From Phycisphaerales bacterium (GTDB taxonomy: Bacteria; Planctomycetota; Phycisphaerae; Phycisphaerales; UBA1924): a stretch of DNA of 64,000 bases. A model generated the notes under the pieces. That model ran no database searches. It was not told where the DNA came from and saw nothing but the letters and a program-made list of their open reading frames with translations. The position numbers were made by a program, and so were the translations under genes. Position 1 is the first letter of the stretch, and the number at the start of each line of letters is the position of its first letter. The stretch covers positions 1-64,000 of the forward strand of contig JADJMV010000010.1 of NCBI GenBank assembly GCA_016709445.1, read 5' to 3'. Below, one piece after another: positions 24,940 to 33,034 of this stretch.

Positions 24940-25383
24940 ATGATCCACCCCGCACCGACCACCAAGATCGATCCCCGTCTGGCCCGAGGCACGCTGGTTG
25001 AGCTGACGCCCGCGACGGCGACCAAGCCCGAGTTCGTCAGGATCAGCTTCCCGAACACGCAGTACCAGATCCACCTCCTCCCGGAGACCCCCGTCGGCGT
25101 CGAGCCGGGCGCCCGGATCATCGGGACGATTCATGCCCAGGTGGCCCGCATCGACAAGGTCAACGCCGGCGGCCGGTATTTCGAGCCCGTCCTGGGGCGG
25201 CCCCGCCGCGTGCAGGGACGCGTGATCGCAGTCAACGGCGAGACCAACGAGGTCATCGTCAACGCCGGCGTCCCGATCCACTGCCACCCGACCGACAAGC
25301 GCCAGAAGGCGACCGACTTCCACGACGGCGACTTCGTCACCTGCGGTGTGCTCGAGGGGGCGACGTTCAGGGCGCAGGGCTGA
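24940..25383 (+). CDS. Conserved hypothetical protein
   Basis: ATG at 24940 gives 147 residues with alternating strands: GTLVELTPATATKPEFVRISFPNTQYQIHLLP, RIIGTIHAQVARIDKVNAGGRYFEPVLG, RRVQGRVIAVNGETNEVIVNAGVPIHCHPTD and FHDGDFVTCGVL. The beta-rich repeats suggest an OB-like or barrel fold. No family or function is recognised. Third-position GC bias and length are consistent with a real gene. Confidence 0.75.
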   Translation: MIHPAPTTKIDPRLARGTLVELTPATATKPEFVRISFPNTQYQIHLLPETPVGVEPGARIIGTIHAQVARIDKVNAGGRYFEPVLGRPRRVQGRVIAVNGETNEVIVNAGVPIHCHPTDKRQKATDFHDGDFVTCGVLEGATFRAQG

Positions 25384-25509
25384 GCGGGCTCCGCACTCTC
25401 AATCTGGTGAGCGCGTGTGGTAAGTCGGTCCTGGCGGTGGGGCGTTGGTGCGCAACGGCCAGATGCGCCAGGTTGTGACCGTGGGCATCGCGGCGGCCGG
25501 CGGGCTTGA

Positions 25510-26247
25510 TTAGATGCGGATCGCGACACCGGGCCAGTCGTGCTCGAAGTGCGTGAGCATCTCGTCGAGGGCTTGACGCTCTGCGCGGCGGCGGGATTGA
25601 TCGACGGCCGCGCGGCTGGTCCAGGCGTTGGCGAGCTGGCTGGTGTCCGCCGCGCCCTCGGCGGTCGCGTAGACCAGGCCGCTCCGGGTGTCGAGCAGTG
25701 CCGCCGAGGCTGTGGAGTTGACGCGGGCGGTCTTGGTGGGAAACAGGCCGAGCGTGACCACGGTGAGCGGGGCGAAGCCGTCCTCGGTGTTGAATGTGGT
25801 GTCGATGGTGTAGACGAGGAGGAGATCGGCGCCGAGTTTCGCGGCTGCGGCGCGGAGGTCGGTGTCGGTGTTGAGGCAGCCGGGCAACAGCAGGCGCGAG
25901 ATGGGGGCGACGCGTTCGACTTGCTCGAGGTTGGCGAGGCGGTCGAAGTCCTCGTCGGTCTCGATGTCGCGGGTGGTGAGGACGGAGTAGGCGCCGGAGC
26001 CCCAGGCTCGGGAGCTGTAGCTCGCGTAGCCGGTGGACTGCACGCGCGCGACGGCGAGCGGCGTCGGGAGCTGGGCGAGCGCGGGCCGGTGGAGGACCTC
26101 GCGGATGCGCCCGTCGGTCTGGGCGTCGCGGGGGTCAACGCCGGAGAAGAGGGACATGTCAGCGCCGCGCCCGGGGGCCATGTAGCGGGCGGAAACGCAG
26201 CCCGACAGTGCGGTGGCGAGGACGAGGAGCGCTGCGAGCGGCTTCAT
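25510..26247 (-). CDS. Lipoprotein of unknown function
   Basis: ATG at 26247 follows AAAGGAA and gives 245 residues. It opens with MKPLAALLVLATALSGC (lipobox LSGC, Cys 17). The body includes LAKLGADLLLVYTIDTTFNTED, TVVTLGLFPTKTARVNSTASAALLDTRSGLVYATAEG and a helical C-terminus (RRRAERQALDEMLTHFEHDW). The pattern resembles envelope lipoproteins with an ABC-like alpha/beta domain, but I assign no function. The open frame upstream of the ATG runs into intergenic repeats and is not coding. Confidence 0.82.
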   Translation of the reverse strand: MKPLAALLVLATALSGCVSARYMAPGRGADMSLFSGVDPRDAQTDGRIREVLHRPALAQLPTPLAVARVQSTGYASYSSRAWGSGAYSVLTTRDIETDEDFDRLANLEQVERVAPISRLLLPGCLNTDTDLRAAAAKLGADLLLVYTIDTTFNTEDGFAPLTVVTLGLFPTKTARVNSTASAALLDTRSGLVYATAEGAADTSQLANAWTSRAAVDQSRRRAERQALDEMLTHFEHDWPGVAIRI

Positions 26248-26260
26248 GGGGTTCCTTTCA

Positions 26261-26466
26261 CCGCCGAGTTCGCCGAGAACGCCGAGGAGGGCAAGCGGGC
26301 CTTCCTGCCACAGATGAACGCCGGTGGACTCGGATGAAGACTGCAAGGCCAATCGCGGGGGTGCCCATCCTCCCTTTCCGTCTGTGTTCATCTGCGTTCA
26401 TTTGTGCCCATCTGTCGCCAGTCGGCCCATTCTGCTTTCTCGGCTTCTCGGCGAACTCGGCGGTGC
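26261..26466. repeat. Imperfect long inverted repeat of common intergenic repeat units
   Basis: The left arm (26261-26345) has CACCGCCGAGTTCGCCGAGAA, then a CACAGATGAACGC segment. The right arm (26385-26466) carries the reverse complement of both in the same order (CTGTGTTCATCTGCGTTCAT, then TTCTCGGCGAACTCGGCGGTG). Arms are about 80 bases with indels. It lies between two convergent-side minus genes and would form a large hairpin. Confidence 0.75.
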
Positions 26467-26474
26467 AACCTGCT

Positions 26475-28908
26475 TCAGCCTCCGCCGGGCACGGTCGTCT
26501 CGTACTTGACACCCTCGGGCACGCTCACCGGCACCGCGACGGTGGTGCCGGTCGAGCCCTCGGTCACGCGTGACGAATCGACCGCGATGAAGGCGGTGAA
26601 TGCGGACATGAGACTGTTGTCGAGGGCGATCTCCTTGACGTCGGCCGCGAGGTGGGCGTTGGGTTCGTAGGTGGCCTCGTCCATGAGGGCGGCGATCTTG
26701 TTGCGGGCCCAGACGGCGCGCAGGCCGCGGGCGAGGGCGTCGTCCTCGATGCGGGTGTTGGTGACGTCGAGCGAGAAGTCCGTCTGTCCCGCGGCCCCGG
26801 TGAGACGGACCGGGGCATCGGCCTTGGCGGGGTCGAACCGTCCGGTGATGACGACGGGGCGCCCGACGTAGACATCGGGCAGGCTGGCGGGGTAGACCTC
26901 GGCCTGCTCGAGCGCGGGCCACTCGATCGCGAGGTTGGCGAGAGCCGGGTGTGCGACGCGCTCGAAGAAGTTGGCCATCACCTCGCCCCCGTCGTCCTCG
27001 AGCGAGAGGTACGCGACCGCGCCCTGCCCGAGCTTGGCCATGCGCTCCATGAGGTAGCGGTTGGGGGCCGATCCGACGCCGAAGCTGAAGACGTGGGCGC
27101 CGTTCAGGCGCGGGCGCATCTCGCCCAGGATCTCGGCCTCGTTGCCGATGAAGCCGTCGGTCAGGAAGCAGACAAAGCGGGTGCGCTCGCCGTCGGAGGG
27201 GAAGTCGAGCGAGGCCCTGATGCCGTTGATCATCATGGTGCCGCCGGCGCCGAGGAGCTTGTCGAGATAGCGGTCGGCGTGCCGCACCGAGTCAGGCGAG
27301 GCATCGACCGGGCGGGCGCCGAGCTGGGACGCCGACTCAGAGAAGTTGATGAGCTGGAAGGTGTCGCCGGGTTCGAGCATGCGGAGGCCCCGACGCACCG
27401 CGGCCTTGGCCTGCTCGATCGGAGCGCCATTCATGCTGCCCGACGCGTCCACGACGAAGACCATCTCCATCGGGCGACGCGGCAGGCTGGCCAGTTCCGC
27501 CGGCGGCACGACGAGCATGGCAAAGTAGCCCCGCCCGCTCTCGGGGTCGACCCAGGTGATCATGCCCGACTGGAGCGTGCTGTCGGCGACGGCGAAGCGC
27601 AGCACAAAGTCCTTGTTGGGGATGGTGGTCTCGCGGGCGAGGCGGATTGTTGCGCCGGTGCCCGAATCGTGGCGGATGGCGACGGTGTGGCTCTTGCAGG
27701 CGATCTCGCCGAGCGGCACGCCGGCGTCGATATCGACCTCAAGCGACACATCGAGCCCGCTGCGCTCGTCGGGTGCGAGGTACTGCACCTCGGTCCGCTG
27801 GCCGCTGGAGCCGGAGGCGTCGCGCGGCACGGCCCCGATGCCGGAGCCGGCGGCGAAGCCCTCGGCCGGCGGCGGATTGAAGCGTGGGCCGACGACCATG
27901 GGGAAGACATACTCGAACGACCCGTCGCGGTAGGGGAGGGTGTGGAAGTAGGTGATGGAGACGTCGATCGCCTTCCCCGGCTCGATGTTGGCGACCTTCT
28001 GGGTAAAGACGTTGGGCCGCTCCTGGGTGAGCAGGCTGGCAACGTAGCCCTGGGCGCGGGCCTCGGCGTACATCTGCTCGGCCTCGGCCCGGTCGCGGAT
28101 GATGCCGCGGATCCGCCGCTCACCGATGGTCATGACGAACTCATTGACAGCCGCGTTCTCGGGAAGGGGGAAGACGTAGACCGCCTCGATCTTGGCGTCA
28201 TAGGGATTCACAAACTGCTGGGTGACCACGGTGGAGGCGATGAGGCCGCCGATGTGGGCTCGGACGTCGGTGTGCTTGAGGGGGACCGGGACGAGCTTGT
28301 CCCGCGGCGTGTCGGGCTCGAACCCGGCGAGCAGGCCGCCGCAGCCGGGGATGTCGTCCGCCCTCGCGGCGTCCCAATTGGCGGGCTTCTGGATAATCCA
28401 GATCTCGTCATCAAGCGAAGGGAGGGCGCCGGGGATGGAGGACATCTGTTTCGCGAGTTCTTGCCCAAACTGAAGCTGCATTCGCAGGCGGCGCGTGAAC
28501 TCATCGGTGCCAGTGACCTCCCGATTGAGACCAGCAAAGCTGGTCGGATCTTGAACGCCGCCAAGACGCTCCGGTAGCACCGCGGACTCTCCCGGCAGAA
28601 CCGTGTCATCCATGTCGCCGAATCGATCCTCGCTGAACGGAGATTGGCCCCCCGCCGCCCTGCGAGGACTGCAGCTCCGAGCGGAGGTAGCGTGTCGATG
28701 CATCGCCTGTGTCGGCCCGCGACGCACTGATTGCTGGCCAATCACTCGGGTAGTTCCTGATCCCCGGCGGCGGCTCCGCCGGCGCTCGTGCGACCCTGCT
28801 CGCGTCCGACATGCTCCGCGAGTTCGAAGAGCACGCAGAAACCGAGGCCATGACCATCGCCGCGGCCGCGAGGATGAGGACGGAGATGAGGAGAGACCAC
28901 CGCTTCAT
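26475..28908 (-). CDS. VIT and vWA domain lipoprotein (frameshifted near N-terminus)
   Basis: ATG at 28908 overlaps the preceding stop (ATGA) and encodes a lipoprotein signal (MKRWSLLISVLILAAAAMVMASVSAC). After about 85 residues the frame changes at a six-C run (28648-28653, G6 on the coding strand); removing one base joins SSQGGGG to QSPFSEDRFGDMDD. The repaired product is about 810 residues. It has a VIT domain (VTQQFVNPYDAKIEAVYVFPLPENAAVNEFVMTIGERRIRG) and a vWA domain with the metal-site motif DASGSMNGAP and LTDGFIGNE. Such proteins bind other proteins at the cell surface. It ends the sigma-factor-led gene set. Confidence 0.88.
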
Positions 28909-29429
28909 GGATTGCTCCCGTTCTGGGTCTGGAACGAGGCCTCGAAGGAGGCCGCGGCGTGGATCGGATTGCCTGCGACATCACCGGCGACGTCGAGCTT
29001 GAGTTCGAGCGTGGGCGCGGGGCCCTCGATGCGCAGGTGCACGCGGGCGATCCGGGTGCGTCCCGCGGGCAGGTCGGCGCCGGTGCTGAAGTCGCCAAGG
29101 ATGATCCGCTCACCGTCGGAAAGGGCCGCGGGGTCGTAGCGGGGGGGCTCGGCGAAGGCGCGGGCGTCGCCGCCCTCGACACCGACGATGCGGATGTCCC
29201 CGGCGGTCGCCCGGAGCTCGAGCTGATAGACAGCCAGCGGCGTCTCGGCCGAGTCGATGAAGAGATCGACGGAGCCGAAGCGGGGGCCCGTGACGACGCC
29301 CGCGCCCTGGTCGGGGGCAGCCGGGTCCCCCTCCGGCTGCGCGGCCGCCAGAGTCATCGCAGCGCCGCCGAGCAGGGCCGCAAGGAGAAGCAGCGGGCGG
29401 CGCAGTGTCATCCACGGTCGGCGACTCAT
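28905..29429 (-). CDS. Secreted protein of unknown function
   Basis: The 174-residue product has an N-terminal signal peptide (RRPLLLLAALLGGAAMTLAAAQ). A beta-rich domain follows (FGSVDLFIDSAETPLAVYQLELRATAGDIRIVGVEGGD ... RIARVHLRIEGPAPTLELKLDV), reminiscent of cohesin-like folds. Its neighbour encodes a dockerin-like calcium motif, which would fit a pairing, but this is inference. Start and stop both overlap neighbours by four bases, so it is tightly coupled to the genes on either side. Confidence 0.8.
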   Translation of the reverse strand: MSRRPWMTLRRPLLLLAALLGGAAMTLAAAQPEGDPAAPDQGAGVVTGPRFGSVDLFIDSAETPLAVYQLELRATAGDIRIVGVEGGDARAFAEPPRYDPAALSDGERIILGDFSTGADLPAGRTRIARVHLRIEGPAPTLELKLDVAGDVAGNPIHAAASFEASFQTQNGSNP

Positions 29430-29845
29430 GACGAGGCCTCCCCGAGGCTCACGGCCCGGGCGGCCAGCGTGTCCACATCGGCCCGGTCGATGGCGCCGTT
29501 GCCGTCCGCGTCCCAGGTGGTCGCGGGCGTCTCGCGCCGGTCGAGGATGAGGGTCAGGCGGTAGGCGTCCAGCATGGTGGCCGGGGAGGCAGGGCCGGAG
29601 GCGAGGGCCGGGGTGCCCGCGGGCCCTTGCCGGACCGGGTGGAACCAGACGATCGTTGAAATCGCCAGCCCCGCGGCGGCCGCGAGACCCGCCGACCAGC
29701 CGGCGACGCGGAGCGGCCGGCGCGTTCGCCCCCTCAACCGACGCGCAGCGACGAGCACCGGGTCGTCGGCGGGCCAGGCGGGCGGGGATTCGAGCCGGCC
29801 CAGGTCGCGGGCGAGCCGGTCGGGGATGTGGGGGTCGTCGTGCAT
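29426..29845 (-). CDS. Single-span membrane protein with EF-hand/dockerin-like motif
   Basis: ATG at 29845 gives 139 residues. The N-terminal half is charged and cytoplasmic (MHDDPHIPDRLARDLGRLESPPAW). One span follows (VAGWSAGLAAAAGLAISTIVWF, about 60-81), then an outside tail with DADGNGAIDRADVDTLAARAVSL, a D-x-D-G-x-G-x-I-D calcium-binding loop. Its place between an ECF sigma factor and envelope genes suggests an anti-sigma-like role, but no zinc-binding anti-sigma motif is present. The ribosome site is inside a perfect hairpin with the start codon (29843-29860). Confidence 0.75.
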   Translation of the reverse strand: MHDDPHIPDRLARDLGRLESPPAWPADDPVLVAARRLRGRTRRPLRVAGWSAGLAAAAGLAISTIVWFHPVRQGPAGTPALASGPASPATMLDAYRLTLILDRRETPATTWDADGNGAIDRADVDTLAARAVSLGEASS

Positions 29846-29860
29846 GGAGGTGCCTCCATG
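29843..29860 (-). promoter_or_regulatory. Self-complementary ribosome site and start codon
   Basis: The message reads CATGGAGG-CA-CCTCCATG: the GGAGG ribosome site pairs exactly with the bases around the ATG at 29845. An 8-bp hairpin (or a 7-bp one with a wider loop) would hide both site and start codon. This may lower translation of the presumed sigma-regulating membrane protein. Confidence 0.6.
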
Positions 29861-30085
29861 GGTGAAGGGGGGCCGGGGGGCGGTTGGTTCGGAGGAAGTG
29901 CGAAATCCGGCAAATTGGGAACGCGGAGAACGCAACACCAGATGGCTTTGAACGCGAAGGGCGCGAAGACCTCGAAGGGGGTCAAAGCACCAGCGACTCT
30001 CGCCCAACCGCTTTCCTCTTCGGGCCCTTCGCGCCCTCCGCGTTCCATGCTCCCCCGACTCTGCCCCCCCTCGGCGTCTCCGCGT

Positions 30086-30622
30086 TCAGTCTTCGAAGTA
30101 CCCCCGCAGGGGCCCGTCGCTGCGCAGGGTGTTCACGGCCGCATGGATGCGGCTCTTGACGGTGCCGAGGGGGATGGAGAGCGCGAGCGCGATCTCGCCG
30201 TGGGTCATGCCATCGACGGCCTGCATCAGCAGGGCCTCACGCTGCGGGTCGGGGAGGCGGGCCAGCGCCGATTCGAGGAGGGCGAGGCGTTCGTCCGTGT
30301 GGATCGGCGGTGCTCGGACCTCGGCCGGGCGGTCGGCGTCGGCCTGATCAACGCTCCGGCGTTGCGCAAGGGCATGGTGCTTGACGGTGGGGTACAGGAA
30401 CGTCGTCAGCCGCGCCGTCAGGCGGAGCGTGGGAGCGCGCTTGAGGAGGAAGAGGAAGCTCTCCTGCGCCGCGTCCATGGCTCGCGCATCTTCACTGGTG
30501 AAACGCCTCGCGACGCGGAAAGCCCAGTCTCGATGCCGGAGATACAGCGCCTCGAAGGCCGTGGGATCGCCTGCCCTCACGGCGTCGAGCAATTCCTGGT
30601 CCGTGCGTGGGTCGTTCGGCAC
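30086..30622 (-). CDS. ECF-type RNA polymerase sigma factor
   Basis: The 178-residue protein has sigma region 2 (DPTAFEALYLRHRDWAFRVARRFTSEDARAMDAAQESFLFLLKRAP) and region 4 (LESALARLPDPQREALLMQAVDGMTHGEIALALSIPLGTVKSRIHAAVNTLR). The start is GTG at 30622. It heads the minus-strand set that continues with a membrane protein, a secreted protein and a VIT/vWA lipoprotein, after a 240-base gap containing only degenerate repeats. It probably directs expression of this set; no promoter motif could be confirmed. Confidence 0.93.
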   Translation of the reverse strand: MPNDPRTDQELLDAVRAGDPTAFEALYLRHRDWAFRVARRFTSEDARAMDAAQESFLFLLKRAPTLRLTARLTTFLYPTVKHHALAQRRSVDQADADRPAEVRAPPIHTDERLALLESALARLPDPQREALLMQAVDGMTHGEIALALSIPLGTVKSRIHAAVNTLRSDGPLRGYFED

Positions 30623-30665
30623 GCGGCCAGCTTACGGGGCGAACGCCCGGGTCGCCGAGCGCGAA

Positions 30666-30718
30666 GAAGAAGCGGGGGCAGGGGGAGGCGCGAAGAAGCG
30701 GGGGCAGGGGGAGGGCGC
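30666..30718. repeat. 26-bp tandem repeat, two copies
   Basis: A unit beginning GAAGAAGCGGGGGCAGGGGG occurs twice in direct succession (30666-30691 and 30692-30718, the second with one extra G). It lies upstream of the sigma factor start. Confidence 0.8.
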
Positions 30719-30806
30719 CTGCGGGGCTTGGCCGAAGGGAGGCTCCCGCTCCCTCTTCGCGCGCTTCGCGTTCAATTCGCCTTTCTCCGCGCTGCCGGAT
30801 CTGGCC

Positions 30807-31956
30807 TCACGGGCAGCCGGCATTCCAGGCGTTGAGGAACCCGAGCACGTCGATGGTGTTGACCGCCCCGTCCTGGTTGAAGTCCGCGGGGCAGGGACCG
30901 GGCAGGCGGACGTAGAACGCCTCCTGATTCCCGTCCGGATTGGTGCCGACGCCGACGATCGTGCGACCGTCGCTCGACACCCCATTCGCGGAGTTGAGGG
31001 CCCAGCCCGCGAGTTCGGCGCTCAGGCCATAGTCACTCTCGAGCACGGTCTGCAGCGAGCGGAGGCCCTTCTGCGGCGTCCAGATTGTGGCCTGGGAACC
31101 CGAGTAGCCCACCGCGACACTGCCGTCGGCGTTGACAGTCCAGAACTCGGACGCGGGCGCGTCGCCGGCGAGGTAGCCCGCGCTGATCATGCCGGTGGAC
31201 TCGGTCCACACCATGGCGACGTAGCCCGCGTCGATCGAGCCGAAGCCGACGATCGTGGACCCATCGTCCGAGACATCCGCCGCCGCTGTAGAAGTCGCCG
31301 CCGGGCAGGTCGCCCAGGAGCACCTTGCCCTCCGCCTGCGTCCAGCGGTAGGCCTGCGTGCCCTGGGGCACGTGTGTGAGCCCGGTGATGACCGAGGCAT
31401 CGGCGGAGCAGCCAAAGGCGTCGGAGATGGTCTCGCCTGCCAGCAGCGGCAGCATCTCCCATCCGCCCGAGCGGGTCCAGCGCACGGCCCGCTGCGTCAG
31501 GCTGTCGTTGCCGATCCCCACCAGCACCGAGCCGTCGTGGCTGCAGTCGTAGATATGGCTCTGAAAGTCGCCGCCGGGCAGGTCGCCGAGCGGGACGAGC
31601 CCGATGTCCTCCGTCCAGCGGAAGGCCTCGAGCCCGTTGTCGGAATACCCGCTCCCCGCGAGCACGCAGCCATAGCCGCAGATCGCGGAGGTCTCCGTAT
31701 CCACCGCGCCGCCCATGAGGTCGCCGAGCGAGACCATGCCCGTGGCGGCGGTCCATCGGAAGCCGACATTCCCGGTGGCGTCGGCGGCGATCCCGCTCAC
31801 GGCCGATCCGTCCGGCGAGACCCGGATGGCCAGGCTCTCGAACGCCCCGCCCGGCAGATCGCCAAGCGGAGTAAAGACCGCCTGAGCAATCACTTGTGGT
31901 GCGATCGAGGCCAGGACGGCGAGCGCGGAGAGGCGGCAGGTCTTGCGGGGGGGCAT
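30807..31956 (-). CDS. HAF-repeat secreted protein with dockerin-like tail (frameshifted)
   Basis: ATG at 31956 follows AGGAG and encodes a signal peptide (RLSALAVLASIAPQVIAQA). The product carries repeats of the form LGDLPGGxFxSxAxxVSxDGSxxVGxGxxxxxxxAFRWT, the extracellular HAF family. Near 31275-31290 the frame changes within a GCGGCGGCGG stretch, between GGDFYS and ADVSDDGSTIVGFG. Removing one base or adding two restores a regular repeat. The C-terminus CPADFNQDGAVNTIDVLGFLNAWN is a dockerin-like calcium motif as in the first gene of the window. It is probably a surface or extracellular protein of unknown role. Confidence 0.86.
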
Positions 31957-32023
31957 GGTGTGCTCCTGTGGGTGTAGAGAGGCATGCGAGAACCGCTCCG
32001 GCCGGGGCCGGAGATTCCCCGCA

Positions 32024-33031
32024 TCACTCGATCCGCGGGTCCACCCAGCGGTACAGCACGTCCACGACGAGATTGAGCAGCACCAGGAGCGTGGAGAAGA
32101 CCAGGACGACCCCGATGATCAGGAATAGGTCCTTGTTCTGGACCGCGTTGACGAAGTGCTGGCCAAGCCCCGGTACATTGAACACCCGCTCGACGACGAA
32201 CGAGCCCGTCATCGCCAGCGCCGTCGCCGGGCCGAGGTAGCTGAGCACCGGCAGGAAAGCGTTCTTGAGCGCGTGCTTGAGCAGGATGTCGACCTCCGCG
32301 ACACCCTTGGCCCGGGCGGTGCGGATGTAGTCGGAGCCGAGCTGCTCGATCATGCCCATGCGGGTGAGGCGGGCGATGTACGCCGCGAAGGGCAGGCTGA
32401 GCGTGACGGCGGGGAGCACCATCTGCCCGAGCGTGCCCCACCCGCCGACGGGCAGGACGCGGACCCAGACGCCGAAAACGAGCAGCAGCACCGTGCCGAT
32501 GACGAAGCTGGGGAGGCTGATGCCGATCAGCGCCACGATCAGCGTGGCCAGATCAAGGAAGGAGTTCGGACGCACGGCCCCGACGACTCCCGCGAACAGG
32601 CCGAGCGCAACGGCGATGATGATGGCCGCGAGGCCGAGGGTCATGGAGACCGGGAGCGAGTCGGCGAGGATGCCGTTGACGCGCTCGTCCTTGTACTTGA
32701 GGCTGGGGCCGAGATCGAAGACGGGCCGCTCGGGCGGGGCGAGCCCGGCCTCGCGGGCCCGTTCCAACTCGCGCGCGGCGTCGCCGTTGAGCTGGTCGCG
32801 CGCCCACTTGAGCCCCGAGGCGCTGTCGAGATAGGAGAAATAGAAGCGGGGAAAGCTGTCGAGGTTGTACTGACGCTTCATGGCCTCGACGATCTCGGCG
32901 TCGGGGCGGCGCCCCTCGGGGTTCTCGAGCGGGTTGCCGGGGACGGCCCAGGCGAGCACCAGCGTGAGCGTGTAGATGACGCCGACGATGAGCGGGAGTT
33001 GGACGAGGCGGCGGGCGATCAGCGCGAGCAC
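32024..33031 (-). CDS. oppB: ABC transporter permease, OppB/DppB type
   Basis: The 335-residue membrane protein has the OppB layout. A first span (LIARRLVQLPLIVGVIYTLTLVLAWAVPGNPL) is followed by an outside domain and then five spans. The permease signature SDYIRTARAKGVAEVDILLKHALKNAFLPVLSYLG (EAA-type loop) is near residue 235, and it ends with LNLVVDVLYRWVDPRI. The start is GTG at 33031, 3 bases after the oppA stop. No oppC, oppD or oppF follows; the next gene is a HAF-repeat protein. Confidence 0.92.
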   Translation of the reverse strand: MLALIARRLVQLPLIVGVIYTLTLVLAWAVPGNPLENPEGRRPDAEIVEAMKRQYNLDSFPRFYFSYLDSASGLKWARDQLNGDAARELERAREAGLAPPERPVFDLGPSLKYKDERVNGILADSLPVSMTLGLAAIIIAVALGLFAGVVGAVRPNSFLDLATLIVALIGISLPSFVIGTVLLLVFGVWVRVLPVGGWGTLGQMVLPAVTLSLPFAAYIARLTRMGMIEQLGSDYIRTARAKGVAEVDILLKHALKNAFLPVLSYLGPATALAMTGSFVVERVFNVPGLGQHFVNAVQNKDLFLIIGVVLVFSTLLVLLNLVVDVLYRWVDPRIE

Positions 33032-33034
33032 GGG

